Origin: an uncultured Pseudodesulfovibrio sp.
GTDB lineage: Bacteria; Desulfobacterota; Desulfovibrionia; Desulfovibrionales; Desulfovibrionaceae
Length of the DNA: 12,519 bases
Assembly: GCA_947259235.1 (NCBI GenBank)
Contig: CAMYLL010000048.1
Span: forward strand, 1-12,519
Direction of reading: 5' to 3'
Both the position numbers and the translations under genes were made by a program. Numbering within the stretch: the first letter of the stretch is position 1; each line of letters begins with the position of its first letter. The notes below the pieces were generated by a model that made no database searches, had not been told where the DNA came from, and saw only the letters and a list, made by a program, of their open reading frames with translations. Positions 1-7,897 of this stretch are shown piece by piece.

Positions 1-56
1 CCTGCAAAGCGTGTTTGGAGGGAACTCCAACGGAGGTTTAAATCCTCTCCTCACCT
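1..56 (+). tRNA. 3' part of a tRNA with Cys (GCA) anticodon and long variable arm (5' part outside window)
   Basis: The 5' half lies off the left edge, so this is a partial call. Bases 2-8 form a plausible anticodon loop, CTGCAAA, giving anticodon GCA (Cys), and 9-13 (GCGTG) would be the 3' side of the anticodon stem. Bases 15-30 form a perfect 6-bp hairpin (TTGGAG / CTCCAA, loop GGAA), which is a long class II-type variable arm. Bases 32-48 form a T arm (GGAGG, loop TTTAAAT, CCTCT). Bases 49-55 (CCTCACC) would be the 3' acceptor strand, and T56 the discriminator. A U discriminator is the usual cysteine identity base. CCA is not encoded next to it. Two features are odd: long variable arms belong to Ser, Leu, Tyr and Sec tRNAs rather than Cys, and the T loop has T where C56 is nearly universal. 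Alternatives are a degenerate tRNA or a non-standard allo-type tRNA. Confidence 0.5.
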
Positions 57-182
57 CTCCGTCGCGGTTTGGCATCCTCAACGTATCAGGCTCCATAAGT
101 CCGACTGCCCCCCCACCCCAACTTTCAGCAAAATGTGGAAGAATGGGGACACCTCCCCTACTCCATGCAGGCATAAACAAAC

Positions 183-213
183 ACTCCCCGCAGGCGGGTT
201 GCCTGCGGGGAGT
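183..213 (-). terminator. Rho-independent terminator of the DsbA-like gene
   Basis: A perfect 13-bp inverted repeat (ACTCCCCGCAGGC / GCCTGCGGGGAGT) has a 5-base loop. Read on the minus strand it is followed by GTTTGTTTATG, a broken U-rich tract. It lies 30 bases beyond the stop codon of the minus-strand thioredoxin-fold gene, so it most likely ends that transcript. On the plus strand the hairpin is followed by GGTCGTTCG, a poor tail. Confidence 0.8.
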
Positions 214-243
214 GGTCGTTCGTGTGGCGCGTTCAGTCTAAGG

Positions 244-876
244 CTATGGGCAGAGCTGCTTCTTGCCGATGGCTTCGAGCCAGGCGTCCGGGCCGTAGCC
301 GACCACCACGTTGGAGCCGGCTATGAGCACCGGGGTTCCGGGAATCCCTGCCGCCCGGGCGAGGTCGGCCCCGGCCAGGACGTGGGCCTCGTGGTCGCGC
401 TTGAGGCGGTCGAAGAGGTCGCTGAGGGTCGTCCCCTCTATCAGGGAGGGAAAGGCCTGGGTGAACTGGGCGAGGACGAGCATTCTCGCCTCCTCCAGGT
501 TCTCGACGGAAGGCTTTCTGAGGTCGTCATAGGCAAAATCGACCAGCGGCTTGAGCCGGTCGGTCCCCGCCGCGTCCTCCAGGACCCAGGCCGCCATGTC
601 CGACCCGATGTAGTTCGGTCGTGGGAAAAAGAGCAGCTTCACGCCCGCGTACATCTCGGGGTACTCGCCCAGCAGCTTGTGGGCCAGACGGCAATGCCAG
701 CACATGGGGTCGGTCAGGACAACCAGATCGATGTCGCCGGTCCCCTTGAGCTCCACCGTGGCGGCCTGGGCCAGTGCCCTGTATTGCGGGGCGCACCCCC
801 CGGCGTCCTCGGCGAGCGCCGATGCGGGCAGGAGCAGGGCCACGGCCAGACAAAGAAGCAGGATGTGTCGTTTCAT
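244..876 (-). CDS. Exported DsbA-like thioredoxin-fold protein (thiol:disulfide interchange)
   Basis: A 210-residue protein. Residues 1-22 are a typical Sec signal peptide (MKRH, then a Leu/Ala-rich core, ending ALA before ED), so the mature protein should be periplasmic. It has a redox centre C59-W-H-C62 shortly after a beta strand (DLVVLTDP), and a cis-proline loop, IPGTPVL, with T181-P182. This is the thioredoxin/DsbA/DsbC arrangement with a helical insertion between (about residues 95-170). Cys28 and Cys209 are additional cysteines. From the family, it should oxidise, reduce or isomerise disulfides in exported proteins. The C-W-H-C dipeptide does not decide which. Its length and helical insertion suit DsbA/DsbG-like proteins, and no dimerisation domain of DsbC type is evident after the signal peptide. 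The start was chosen for the signal peptide, although the ribosome binding site is weak. It follows the acyltransferase gene by 68 bases on the same strand, so co-transcription is possible. Confidence 0.88.
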   Translation of the reverse strand: MKRHILLLCLAVALLLPASALAEDAGGCAPQYRALAQAATVELKGTGDIDLVVLTDPMCWHCRLAHKLLGEYPEMYAGVKLLFFPRPNYIGSDMAAWVLEDAAGTDRLKPLVDFAYDDLRKPSVENLEEARMLVLAQFTQAFPSLIEGTTLSDLFDRLKRDHEAHVLAGADLARAAGIPGTPVLIAGSNVVVGYGPDAWLEAIGKKQLCP

Positions 877-944
877 GGCCGGACGATATACTCTTCGCGA
901 CCGGAAGCCAACAGGGGCAGGGCAAAAAGGCGCGCCCGATTCGA

Positions 945-2804
945 TCAGGCGGCCACCACGCGCAGGGGAACCCTGTCGGCCCGTCTCCCATCTTTCCGTG
1001 CAATCGCGTCCGCGTTTGCGGCCATGAAGTCCGCCATGCCCTCGCGACCCATGAACCGGCCGAGGGTCTTCGGGTCCGTCTGCAACAGGTCGACCAGGAT
1101 CAACCCGTCCAGGCAGTTGCCGAAATCAGGGTCCACATTGAAGCCGAGGATCTTGCCGCCGAGCTTGAGGTATTGCTTGAGCAGCACCGGCATGGGCCGC
1201 CCCGCCTCCACATCGCGCACCAACTCGCCCACGTCGTCCGGGTCGTTGAAGACGGACTCGGGCAGCTCGAAATCCACCTTCCGCAACCATTTGAGCTTGG
1301 GCGGACACCGGGGCACAGCCATGCCGACCATGTCGCGCTGCAGGCAGTGGCGTTCCATGAAGCGCATGATCAGCTCCCGGGAGAGGGCCGAATAGTCGCC
1401 GGAGATGGATACGCACCCGAACAGCTTGGTATACTTCGGATTGTTCACCAAAAAGGCGGCCACGCCCTTCCACAGGAGCAGGAGGGGCTGGTAGTGCTTC
1501 TGATATTTGGGAATGATGAAGGACCGCCCCATCTCAAGGGCCGGTCCCATGCTCTCCAGCAGGCCGGGCCGGTACTTGAAGAGCGTGCTTGTATAGAGAC
1601 CGGCAACGCCCTGGTCCTTGAGCAGCTCGTCCGTCAGGCCGAAGCGGTACGCCCCGGCCACCTCGCGTTCCCGGTGGTTCCACAGGACCAGATGACGGTA
1701 GGTGTCGTCAAAGGCGTCGATGTCCATGGCCTTGCCGGTTCCCTCGCCCACCTGACGGAACGTCTCCTCCCTGCGGATGCCTATCTCGCGCAGCAGCCGG
1801 GGGATGCGGAAGGCGTCCGCCTCGAAGACCGTGAACTCGGCGGTGCGGATGAGCACGCTGGCATCGGGGAGCGCGGCCACCTCGCTGGCCAGGACGCGCT
1901 TGCCGCGCGAGTTGGCTATGGGCTGCGGAGCCGACCCTGCGCCAACGGCCTTGAACGGCGCGCGCGAGGAGCTCCCCTTGCGCAGGAGGTAGGTCCGAAA
2001 GCGCAGGTAGTCCACCATGTCGCGGTCGGTCTCGAACCCGGCCAGCCGGGCGTTGTCGATGACCCCGCCCAGGGCGACCCGGATCGGGTGCGCCGAGGCC
2101 GTTTTCAGGTTTTCGTGGGGGAGCATGACGGTCCGCAGCTTGGGATGGATCAGCCCCAGGGCCGGAAACAGCCCGCTGTTGCGCCCCTCGAAGAACACGG
2201 GCAGCACGGCCGCCCCGCTCGAACGGATAATGCGGCCCATCATGGGGCTCCAGGCCGGGTCGGACACCATGGCCTTACGCACCTTCAGGCTCGACACCTC
2301 CCCTGCGGGAAAGACCACCAGCAGCCCGCCACGGCGCAGCCATTGCAGGCTCGCCTTGAGCCCGGCGATGTTTTTCTTTGCCGAACCTGCCGCCGCAAAA
2401 GGATCAACCTCAATGAGCAGTTGATCCATCTCCGGGATCATCCCCAGCATGAAGTTGCCCATGATCTTGATGTCCGCCCGCACCTCGCGCAGGATTTTGA
2501 CCAGCAACAGCCCCTCTATGACGCCGAAGGGATGATTGCACACGGCCACCACGGGACCGGTCCGGGGCACGCGGCTGGCGGGCTGGCCGTCCACCACGAA
2601 CCTGACGCCGAGCAGGTCAAGGACACGGTCGATGAAGGGTGCGTCGCCCGCGTCGTCTTTGAGCGACGAGTACATGGAGTTGAGGGTGTCGAGCCGCAGG
2701 ACCTTTGAAAGCGGCTTGCGAAAGAGCGAGAACAGGGTGCGGCGAAAGGGATCGCCGAATTGCGGATCAAGGTTGAGCAAGGGGCCGTTGACAGGACCGT
2801 CCAT
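945..2804 (-). CDS. Two-domain acyltransferase: PlsC-like (OlsA) plus OlsB-like GNAT, resembling OlsF
   Basis: A 619-residue protein. The start at 2804 has an AGGAGGG ribosome site 6 bases upstream. An upstream in-frame ATG at 2870 would add 22 residues and lacks such a site. Residues 80-250 resemble a lysophospholipid acyltransferase: NHPFGVIEG with H91 and E97 in place of the usual H...D, then FPAGEVSS (165-172), the counterpart of the PlsC substrate motif. Residues 315-600 resemble the OlsB/hemolysin-family N-acyltransferase of the GNAT superfamily: YRHLVLWN followed by VAGAYRFG, then MGPALEMGRSFI and a C-terminal DGLILVDLLQTDPKTLGRFMG stretch. This domain order is that of OlsF, a bifunctional enzyme making ornithine lipids: the GNAT half N-acylates ornithine and the PlsC half O-acylates the product. 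The specific substrate is inferred; glycine or other amino-lipids are possible. It probably acts at the inner face of the cytoplasmic membrane. No separate olsA or olsB is visible nearby. Confidence 0.82.
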   Translation of the reverse strand: MDGPVNGPLLNLDPQFGDPFRRTLFSLFRKPLSKVLRLDTLNSMYSSLKDDAGDAPFIDRVLDLLGVRFVVDGQPASRVPRTGPVVAVCNHPFGVIEGLLLVKILREVRADIKIMGNFMLGMIPEMDQLLIEVDPFAAAGSAKKNIAGLKASLQWLRRGGLLVVFPAGEVSSLKVRKAMVSDPAWSPMMGRIIRSSGAAVLPVFFEGRNSGLFPALGLIHPKLRTVMLPHENLKTASAHPIRVALGGVIDNARLAGFETDRDMVDYLRFRTYLLRKGSSSRAPFKAVGAGSAPQPIANSRGKRVLASEVAALPDASVLIRTAEFTVFEADAFRIPRLLREIGIRREETFRQVGEGTGKAMDIDAFDDTYRHLVLWNHREREVAGAYRFGLTDELLKDQGVAGLYTSTLFKYRPGLLESMGPALEMGRSFIIPKYQKHYQPLLLLWKGVAAFLVNNPKYTKLFGCVSISGDYSALSRELIMRFMERHCLQRDMVGMAVPRCPPKLKWLRKVDFELPESVFNDPDDVGELVRDVEAGRPMPVLLKQYLKLGGKILGFNVDPDFGNCLDGLILVDLLQTDPKTLGRFMGREGMADFMAANADAIARKDGRRADRVPLRVVAA

Positions 2805-2922
2805 ACCATCCCTCCTGAAGTGTGTGTTGAGGGAGCATAGACCGCAGCGGCACGGAAAACCCTCCGGCATGGTGACGAAACCGCGCCGAAGGGTGACGTT
2901 TCACTCAAAATTCTGTGACATG

Positions 2923-2941
2923 CCCCGGACGGGGACCGGGG
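2923..2941 (-). terminator. Possible weak terminator hairpin after the small unknown gene
   Basis: Immediately after the stop codon on the minus strand, CCCCGG and CCGGGG can pair around a 7-base loop. The following bases (CATGTCACAGAATTTTG) contain only a short T run, so termination would be weak. It may simply be GC-rich sequence between this gene and the acyltransferase gene. Confidence 0.25.
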
Positions 2942-3283
2942 TCACTGCAAACGTCCCAGCCCGTCGCGCACCTTCCAGTGCCCCTTGGGGATGGGCAGGC
3001 ACAGGCTGCGCGCGGCCACGTCGGCACACATGATCAGCGCCCCGCTCCGCTCGTCCCAGAACACCATGTCCACGAACAGGGCCACGGCCTGGGACGGCGT
3101 CAGCCCCTCGAAATCAGCACCGGGCATGAACTGGCGCACCACCTCCCGCGCGCCCTTGAAGACGAGCCGGGCCGCCTCGCGGGAGAGGGCCACGTCCTCG
3201 AAGTCGATGGCATGCAGCACGGGGTCGTTGACGATGTTGCCGTTTGACGGGGACGGGGACACGGGCTGATGCATGCCTGACAT
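2942..3283 (-). CDS. Small protein of unknown function
   Basis: A 113-residue protein I do not recognise. The start at 3283 is preceded by AGGAGGT four bases upstream; an upstream in-frame ATG at 3313 and an internal ATG at 3274 are less well placed. The first ~20 residues (after MSGMHQ) are rich in Pro, Ser and Asn and probably disordered. The rest looks like a compact mixed helical domain, with HAIDFEDVALSREAARLVF, a QFMPGADFEGLTPSQAVALF stretch, VFWDERSGAL, and two cysteines in CADVAARSLC. No signal peptide or membrane segment is seen. It is divergent from the bacteriohemerythrin gene and upstream of the acyltransferase on the same strand, with 137 bases between. Composition matches its neighbours, so it looks like a resident gene. 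Confidence 0.7.
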   Translation of the reverse strand: MSGMHQPVSPSPSNGNIVNDPVLHAIDFEDVALSREAARLVFKGAREVVRQFMPGADFEGLTPSQAVALFVDMVFWDERSGALIMCADVAARSLCLPIPKGHWKVRDGLGRLQ

Positions 3284-3335
3284 GGGACCTCCTTTCCTGT
3301 TGCACGTCTTCAAGCAAATCCCGGTCCATTATGAT

Positions 3336-3356
3336 CGGGTCTGAAAGATTGACCCG
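3336..3356. promoter_or_regulatory. Inverted repeat in the divergent intergenic region, possible operator
   Basis: CGGGTC and GACCCG are perfect 6-base arms separated by 9 bases, in the middle of the 157-base gap between the divergent genes at 3283 (minus) and 3441 (plus). The arms and spacing would suit a dimeric regulator, but no known consensus is recognised. A minus-strand CATAAT at 3328-3333 could be a -10 element next to it for the small unknown gene. Confidence 0.3.
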
Positions 3357-3371
3357 TGAGGAATGGAACAT

Positions 3372-3402
3372 CTTCGTGACAGAGTGCTCTATAGTATATA
3401 TA
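3372..3402 (+). promoter_or_regulatory. Probable promoter region of the bacteriohemerythrin gene
   Basis: An AT-rich stretch with TATAGT (3390-3395) and an alternating TATATATA segment (3395-3402) stands out from the GC-rich surroundings about 40-50 bases before the start codon. These are good -10 candidates. No convincing -35 hexamer lies 16-18 bases upstream, so either the promoter needs an activator or the -35 is degenerate. The placement comes from composition and the -10 match only. Confidence 0.4.
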
Positions 3403-3440
3403 CAAGGGTAAAAATTCACAGCGCGTTACAGGAGAAACGC

Positions 3441-3875
3441 ATGACCCAACGACTCAGCCTCGCCGGTTTCACAGCAGAATACGTCATGGACATCGAGGAA
3501 CTCGATGAACAGCACAGGACGTTCTTCACACTCCTTGCAAAACTCGCCACGTCGGTCCCGGACATGTACAGGCCCCTCGACGACGAAGAGGCAGACGCCG
3601 TCATCGACGTGCTCAACGAGCTGCGCGACTACGCCATGCTCCACTTCCGCACGGAAGAGGGATACATGCAGGAGATTGGCTACCCCGGACTGGAAAAACA
3701 AAAGCGCGAGCACAACCGCTTCATCACCGACGTCATCCGCATGGAGGGCGAGCTGCTCAACGGCACGGTCATGCCTGCCATCAAGCTCCACAATTTCATG
3801 CACGACTGGTACCGCGATCACATCCTCACCTTGGACAAACCCTTCGGCCAGACATATAATAAAATCAAGGTATAA
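3441..3875 (+). CDS. Bacteriohemerythrin (single-domain diiron O2-binding protein) with an altered ligand
   Basis: A 144-residue protein, starting after an AGGAG site (3430-3434) at spacing 6; an in-frame ATG at 3363 has no such site. It has the standard four-helix hemerythrin signature: DEQH (H25), H68-x3-E72, KREHNRF (H91), and W123-YRDHI with H127 and D132. These are six of the seven residues expected to bind the two iron atoms. The seventh, the first His of the usual H-x3-H motif, is Gln87 here (codon CAA). Known family roles are O2 binding, storage, delivery or sensing in anaerobes and microaerophiles. It has no signal peptide, so it should be cytoplasmic. It is transcribed alone, divergent from the small unknown gene and 218 bases before groES. 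The substitution could weaken iron or O2 binding, or Gln may substitute as a ligand. The fold assignment is secure; the activity is not. Confidence 0.9.
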   Translation: MTQRLSLAGFTAEYVMDIEELDEQHRTFFTLLAKLATSVPDMYRPLDDEEADAVIDVLNELRDYAMLHFRTEEGYMQEIGYPGLEKQKREHNRFITDVIRMEGELLNGTVMPAIKLHNFMHDWYRDHILTLDKPFGQTYNKIKV

Positions 3876-3887
3876 CCCGTGCATCCC

Positions 3888-3907
3888 GCCGGGACGGACA
3901 CCCCGGC
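3888..3907 (+). terminator. Hairpin after the bacteriohemerythrin gene, weak terminator candidate
   Basis: GCCGGG and CCCGGC pair perfectly (6 bp, 8-base loop) 12 bases after the stop codon. There is no U-tract directly behind it; the nearest T run (seven Ts, 3933-3939) is 25 bases further on. It may be a factor-dependent terminator or chance GC-rich pairing. Confidence 0.3.
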
Positions 3908-3950
3908 CCCTACCTGTTCATGATGACCTCACTTTTTTTGAGTTCCGTGC

Positions 3951-3978
3951 TTGACTCCTGATGGACGGTGTTTATCTT
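3951..3978 (+). promoter_or_regulatory. Putative sigma70-type promoter of groES-groEL
   Basis: TTGACT (3951-3956), a 16-base spacer and TATCTT (3973-3978) lie about 115 bases before the groES start, after a T-rich stretch. This is a fair housekeeping match. No CIRCE inverted repeat (the HrcA target) is present in the gap before groES, and no CCCCAT-type heat-shock -10 accompanies the CTTGAC. Any heat-shock control is therefore not explained by these motifs. The leader before groES is long, roughly 100 bases. Confidence 0.5.
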
Positions 3979-4093
3979 TCATCCAGCCTGAAGGAGCGCC
4001 CGGATGGTGCGCTTGAGTGCGCAGGACGAAGAGGCGGCCAAGAGGCCCCGGACGTCCTCAAACCAAAACAATCCCAATCGGAGGTATAAAGGA

Positions 4094-4381
4094 ATGAAGC
4101 TGAAACCGCTGAACGATCGCGTTCTGGTAAAGCGCCTGGAAGTGGAAGAGAAAACCGCAGGCGGCATTTACATCCCGGATTCCGCCAAGGAAAAGCCCAT
4201 GAAGGGTGAAGTCGTCGGTGCCGGTCCCGGCAAGCTCGACGAAGACGGAAAGCGCGTCAAGATGACCGTCAAGAAAGGCGACACCGTGCTGTTCGCCAAG
4301 TACGCAGGTACCGAAATTTCCATCGACGGCGACGAGCACCTGGTCATGCGCGAGGATGACATCCTGGCCATCGTCGAATAA
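4094..4381 (+). CDS. groES: Co-chaperonin GroES (Cpn10)
   Basis: A 95-residue protein of the normal length for the family. It begins [21 protein letters not shown], the usual GroES opening. The mobile loop [16 protein letters not shown] follows (about residues 20-35); its hydrophobic tripeptide (IYI) binds the GroEL apical domain. The [10 protein letters not shown] and [16 protein letters not shown] segments are conserved. A heptamer caps GroEL and closes the folding chamber in the cytoplasm. The start is set by GGAGG at 4080-4084, nine bases upstream. The reading frame is open back to 4004, but that extension is not GroES-like and is judged untranslated. groEL follows 50 bases downstream in the same operon. 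Confidence 0.97.
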   Translation: MKLKPLNDRVLVKRLEVEEKTAGGIYIPDSAKEKPMKGEVVGAGPGKLDEDGKRVKMTVKKGDTVLFAKYAGTEISIDGDEHLVMREDDILAIVE

Positions 4382-4419
4382 CACCCCCCGCACGCATCCA
4401 ACACATCCAATTTTTTTAA

Positions 4420-6084
<1,665 letters not shown>

Positions 6085-6112
6085 ACCATTCCCCTTACCT
6101 GATCCTATAGTG

Positions 6113-6154
6113 AACCGGCCCGGACTCGTATGTCCGGGCCGGTTCCGCTTTTTT
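6113..6154 (+). terminator. Rho-independent terminator of groES-groEL
   Basis: A perfect 13-bp stem (AACCGGCCCGGAC / GTCCGGGCCGGTT) with loop TCGTAT is followed by CCGC and six Ts (6149-6154). It ends the groESL transcript and separates it from the small monooxygenase-like gene, which starts only 40 bases later. That gene therefore depends on read-through or on a promoter within or next to this hairpin. Confidence 0.92.
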
Positions 6155-6193
6155 CAACCGCCCCGATGCCGGGGTACAGGAACAGGAAGACAC

Positions 6194-6520
6194 ATGAGCG
6201 ATATCGCACGCACTCCGACCCCACCATACTACGCCGTCATATTTACCTCGGTACGAACGGCAGTGGATGAAGGGTATGAAGAGACAGCCCGGAACATGAT
6301 CGAACAGGCTCGGGTAATGGGCGGATTCCTGGGGATGGAGTCGGCCCGTGACGGCCTGGGAATCACTGTTTCGTACTGGGAGAGCCTGGAGGCGATCCGG
6401 GCATGGCGGGAGGCCCACGCCGAAGCCATGCGGCGCGGCAGCGAGGAATGGTATGAGACCTTCACCACGCGCATTTGCCGGGTGGAACGGGAAAGCGCCC
6501 GACTGCCCGACTCTTTTTAA
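6194..6520 (+). CDS. ABM-superfamily (antibiotic biosynthesis monooxygenase-like) small protein
   Basis: A 108-residue protein. A first strand PYYAVIFTSVRT (10-22) is followed by helix YEETARNMIEQARVMGGFLGMES, then strand GLGITVSYWESLEAIRAWREAHAEA (55-79) and a final strand YETFTTRICRVER. This matches the ferredoxin-like dimeric ABM fold. The motif SYWESLEAIRAW followed by HAEA is typical of a widely conserved subgroup. Members act as cofactor-free monooxygenases, heme-degrading enzymes or stress proteins; the substrate here cannot be read from sequence. The start has AGGAAG 6-7 bases upstream. It follows the groEL terminator, and its stop overlaps the stop of the convergent GNAT gene. Confidence 0.82.
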   Translation: MSDIARTPTPPYYAVIFTSVRTAVDEGYEETARNMIEQARVMGGFLGMESARDGLGITVSYWESLEAIRAWREAHAEAMRRGSEEWYETFTTRICRVERESARLPDSF

Positions 6521-7011
6521 AAACGATATCGATAGAACTTCACGTCCACATCCATGAGCGGGACGCTTTCAGGGACGCTCTCGCGCGCCACCTCGACGAA
6601 TCCATTCTTCTCATAGAACCGATGTGCGGCGTGGTAGACGTCCACTGTGCCGAGGTATATCTCGCGCACGGCCCGCTCCCGCGCCCAGTCCAGCAGGGTC
6701 CGCATCAGGGCCGCAGCCACGCCGCGCTCCCTGCCGCGAAACGGCTTGGCCACGAACATCTTTCGCAGGGCGCACACGCCATGCCCCACGTCCTTGAGGG
6801 CAATGGTCCCGGCCAGTTGCTCGCCGCCCGATCCATCCTCCGAGAACGCCAGCCAGAAGTTGCCCGCCTCCCGCTGGTAAAAGCCGGGAATGTCGCGCAG
6901 GTCCGGCTGCTTCTCCGCCGAGGTAGCCACTTTGAACTCGTCGATTTGGATGGTGGTGATCAGGTCGATGATGGCAGCAGAATCGTGACCGTCATAGGGA
7001 GTGATTCGCAT
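6517..7011 (-). CDS. GNAT-family N-acetyltransferase
   Basis: A 164-residue protein, starting MRITPYDGHD, the usual opening strand of this family. In-frame ATGs at 7029 and 7068 would add 6 or 19 residues that look unlike it; the 7068 start would also overlap holB. GNAT features are ALRKMFVAKPFRGRERGVAAALM (81-103), with the acetyl-CoA pyrophosphate loop FRGRERG, and HRFYEKNGF (130-138), the conserved C-terminal motif. EKQPDLRDIPGFY (33-45) recurs in a subgroup of uncharacterised bacterial GNATs. The reaction is transfer of an acetyl group from acetyl-CoA to an amine; the acceptor is unknown. It lies 32 bases after holB on the same strand and may be the last gene of the purA-holB transcript. 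Confidence 0.85.
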   Translation of the reverse strand: MRITPYDGHDSAAIIDLITTIQIDEFKVATSAEKQPDLRDIPGFYQREAGNFWLAFSEDGSGGEQLAGTIALKDVGHGVCALRKMFVAKPFRGRERGVAAALMRTLLDWARERAVREIYLGTVDVYHAAHRFYEKNGFVEVARESVPESVPLMDVDVKFYRYRF

Positions 7012-7043
7012 TTTTCTCAAGCCTTGCATGGTGCGGACGGAGG

Positions 7044-7883
7044 CTAGACCATGCGCGTGGCCACCCAATCGAGGACCATGGCCGGATTGACGGGGACCTG
7101 GGTGTTGAGGGCGTCCTGGGCCTGATCGAGGGCCAGCCCGATGCGCCGAAGCGCCGTGAGATCATAAGCCCGGACCAGGCGTGCGGACAGCGGCGTCGAA
7201 CAAGAGCCGGAAAGCGCCTCGCGAAGCTCCCGCTGCATGCCGAGCACTATCTGCAGGGCCAACTGCTTGTCCACGGCCCCCTTGGGGGAGGTGCGCTCGA
7301 ACCATCCCCGGCCCGACTGCCAGCACCCGGCCAGGGCCGTGGTCCACTCGGTTATCTCCGGGGTGTTCTCGCGGATGTCGGGCCAAGCCAAAGTGACCAC
7401 CCAGGACCGGGAAACAAGGGTTTCGAGCAACCGCTCGCGCTGCGGGGCGGCAAGGACAAAGACGTTTCCAGGACGCGGCTCCTCCAGCGATTTGAGCAAG
7501 GCGTTGGCCGCCTCGGTCATGAACATCTGGGCCTCGGCAAAGATGGTCACCCGACGGCCGGGACCGTTGGGCGGCTGGCCCCAGGTGGAGCGCTGGTCGC
7601 GCACCATGTCCACCTTGATCAATCCCTCGCGACCGTCGAAAAAGAGCAGGTCATTGAAGGCGAAGGCCCCTATCTGCCTGCACGCCGGACACTGGCCGCA
7701 GGGAACCGAGCCGGACGCACAGTTGAGGCGCATGGCCCAGTACAGGGCGAGGGCGACGCGGGAATCCGCGTCGCCCCCCTCGATGACTATGGATTGCGGA
7801 GGGTTGTCGGCGATGGCGTTCAGACGCATGACCGCATGGTCGTGCCCGGCCAGGGCAGCCAGCGGGTCGGCGTTGGGTGTCAT
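7044..7883 (-). CDS. holB: DNA polymerase III delta' subunit (clamp loader)
   Basis: A 279-residue protein, somewhat shorter than E. coli HolB. It has the AAA+-like clamp-loader fold with a degenerate Walker A (IEGGDADSRVAL, no GKT), as expected for the non-ATPase delta' subunit. The zinc-binding cysteines are C55, C62, C65 and C68. The conserved AEAQMFMTEAANALLKSLEEPRPG segment (116-139) is present. The family arginine-finger motif SRC is SRS here (158-160). Delta' is the rigid stator of the clamp loader that places the beta sliding clamp on primed DNA. Its start lies 14 bases after the purA stop, with GGAG about 9 bases upstream, so it is translated from the same transcript as purA. Confidence 0.86.
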   Translation of the reverse strand: MTPNADPLAALAGHDHAVMRLNAIADNPPQSIVIEGGDADSRVALALYWAMRLNCASGSVPCGQCPACRQIGAFAFNDLLFFDGREGLIKVDMVRDQRSTWGQPPNGPGRRVTIFAEAQMFMTEAANALLKSLEEPRPGNVFVLAAPQRERLLETLVSRSWVVTLAWPDIRENTPEITEWTTALAGCWQSGRGWFERTSPKGAVDKQLALQIVLGMQRELREALSGSCSTPLSARLVRAYDLTALRRIGLALDQAQDALNTQVPVNPAMVLDWVATRMV

Positions 7884-7897
7884 CGCGTGCTCCGTGA

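Noticed and set aside
774..2708. A 644-codon plus-strand open frame
   Set aside because: It lies antisense to the acyltransferase gene, shows no family motifs, and is explained by GC-rich codon bias keeping the opposite strand open.
4010..4020. GAGTGC half-site resembling a CIRCE arm
   Set aside because: No matching GCACTC arm lies at the required 9-base spacing.
4004..4093. A 30-residue N-terminal extension of GroES
   Set aside because: GroES proteins start at MKLKP; a good ribosome site at 4080-4084 serves that start, and the extension has no GroES character.
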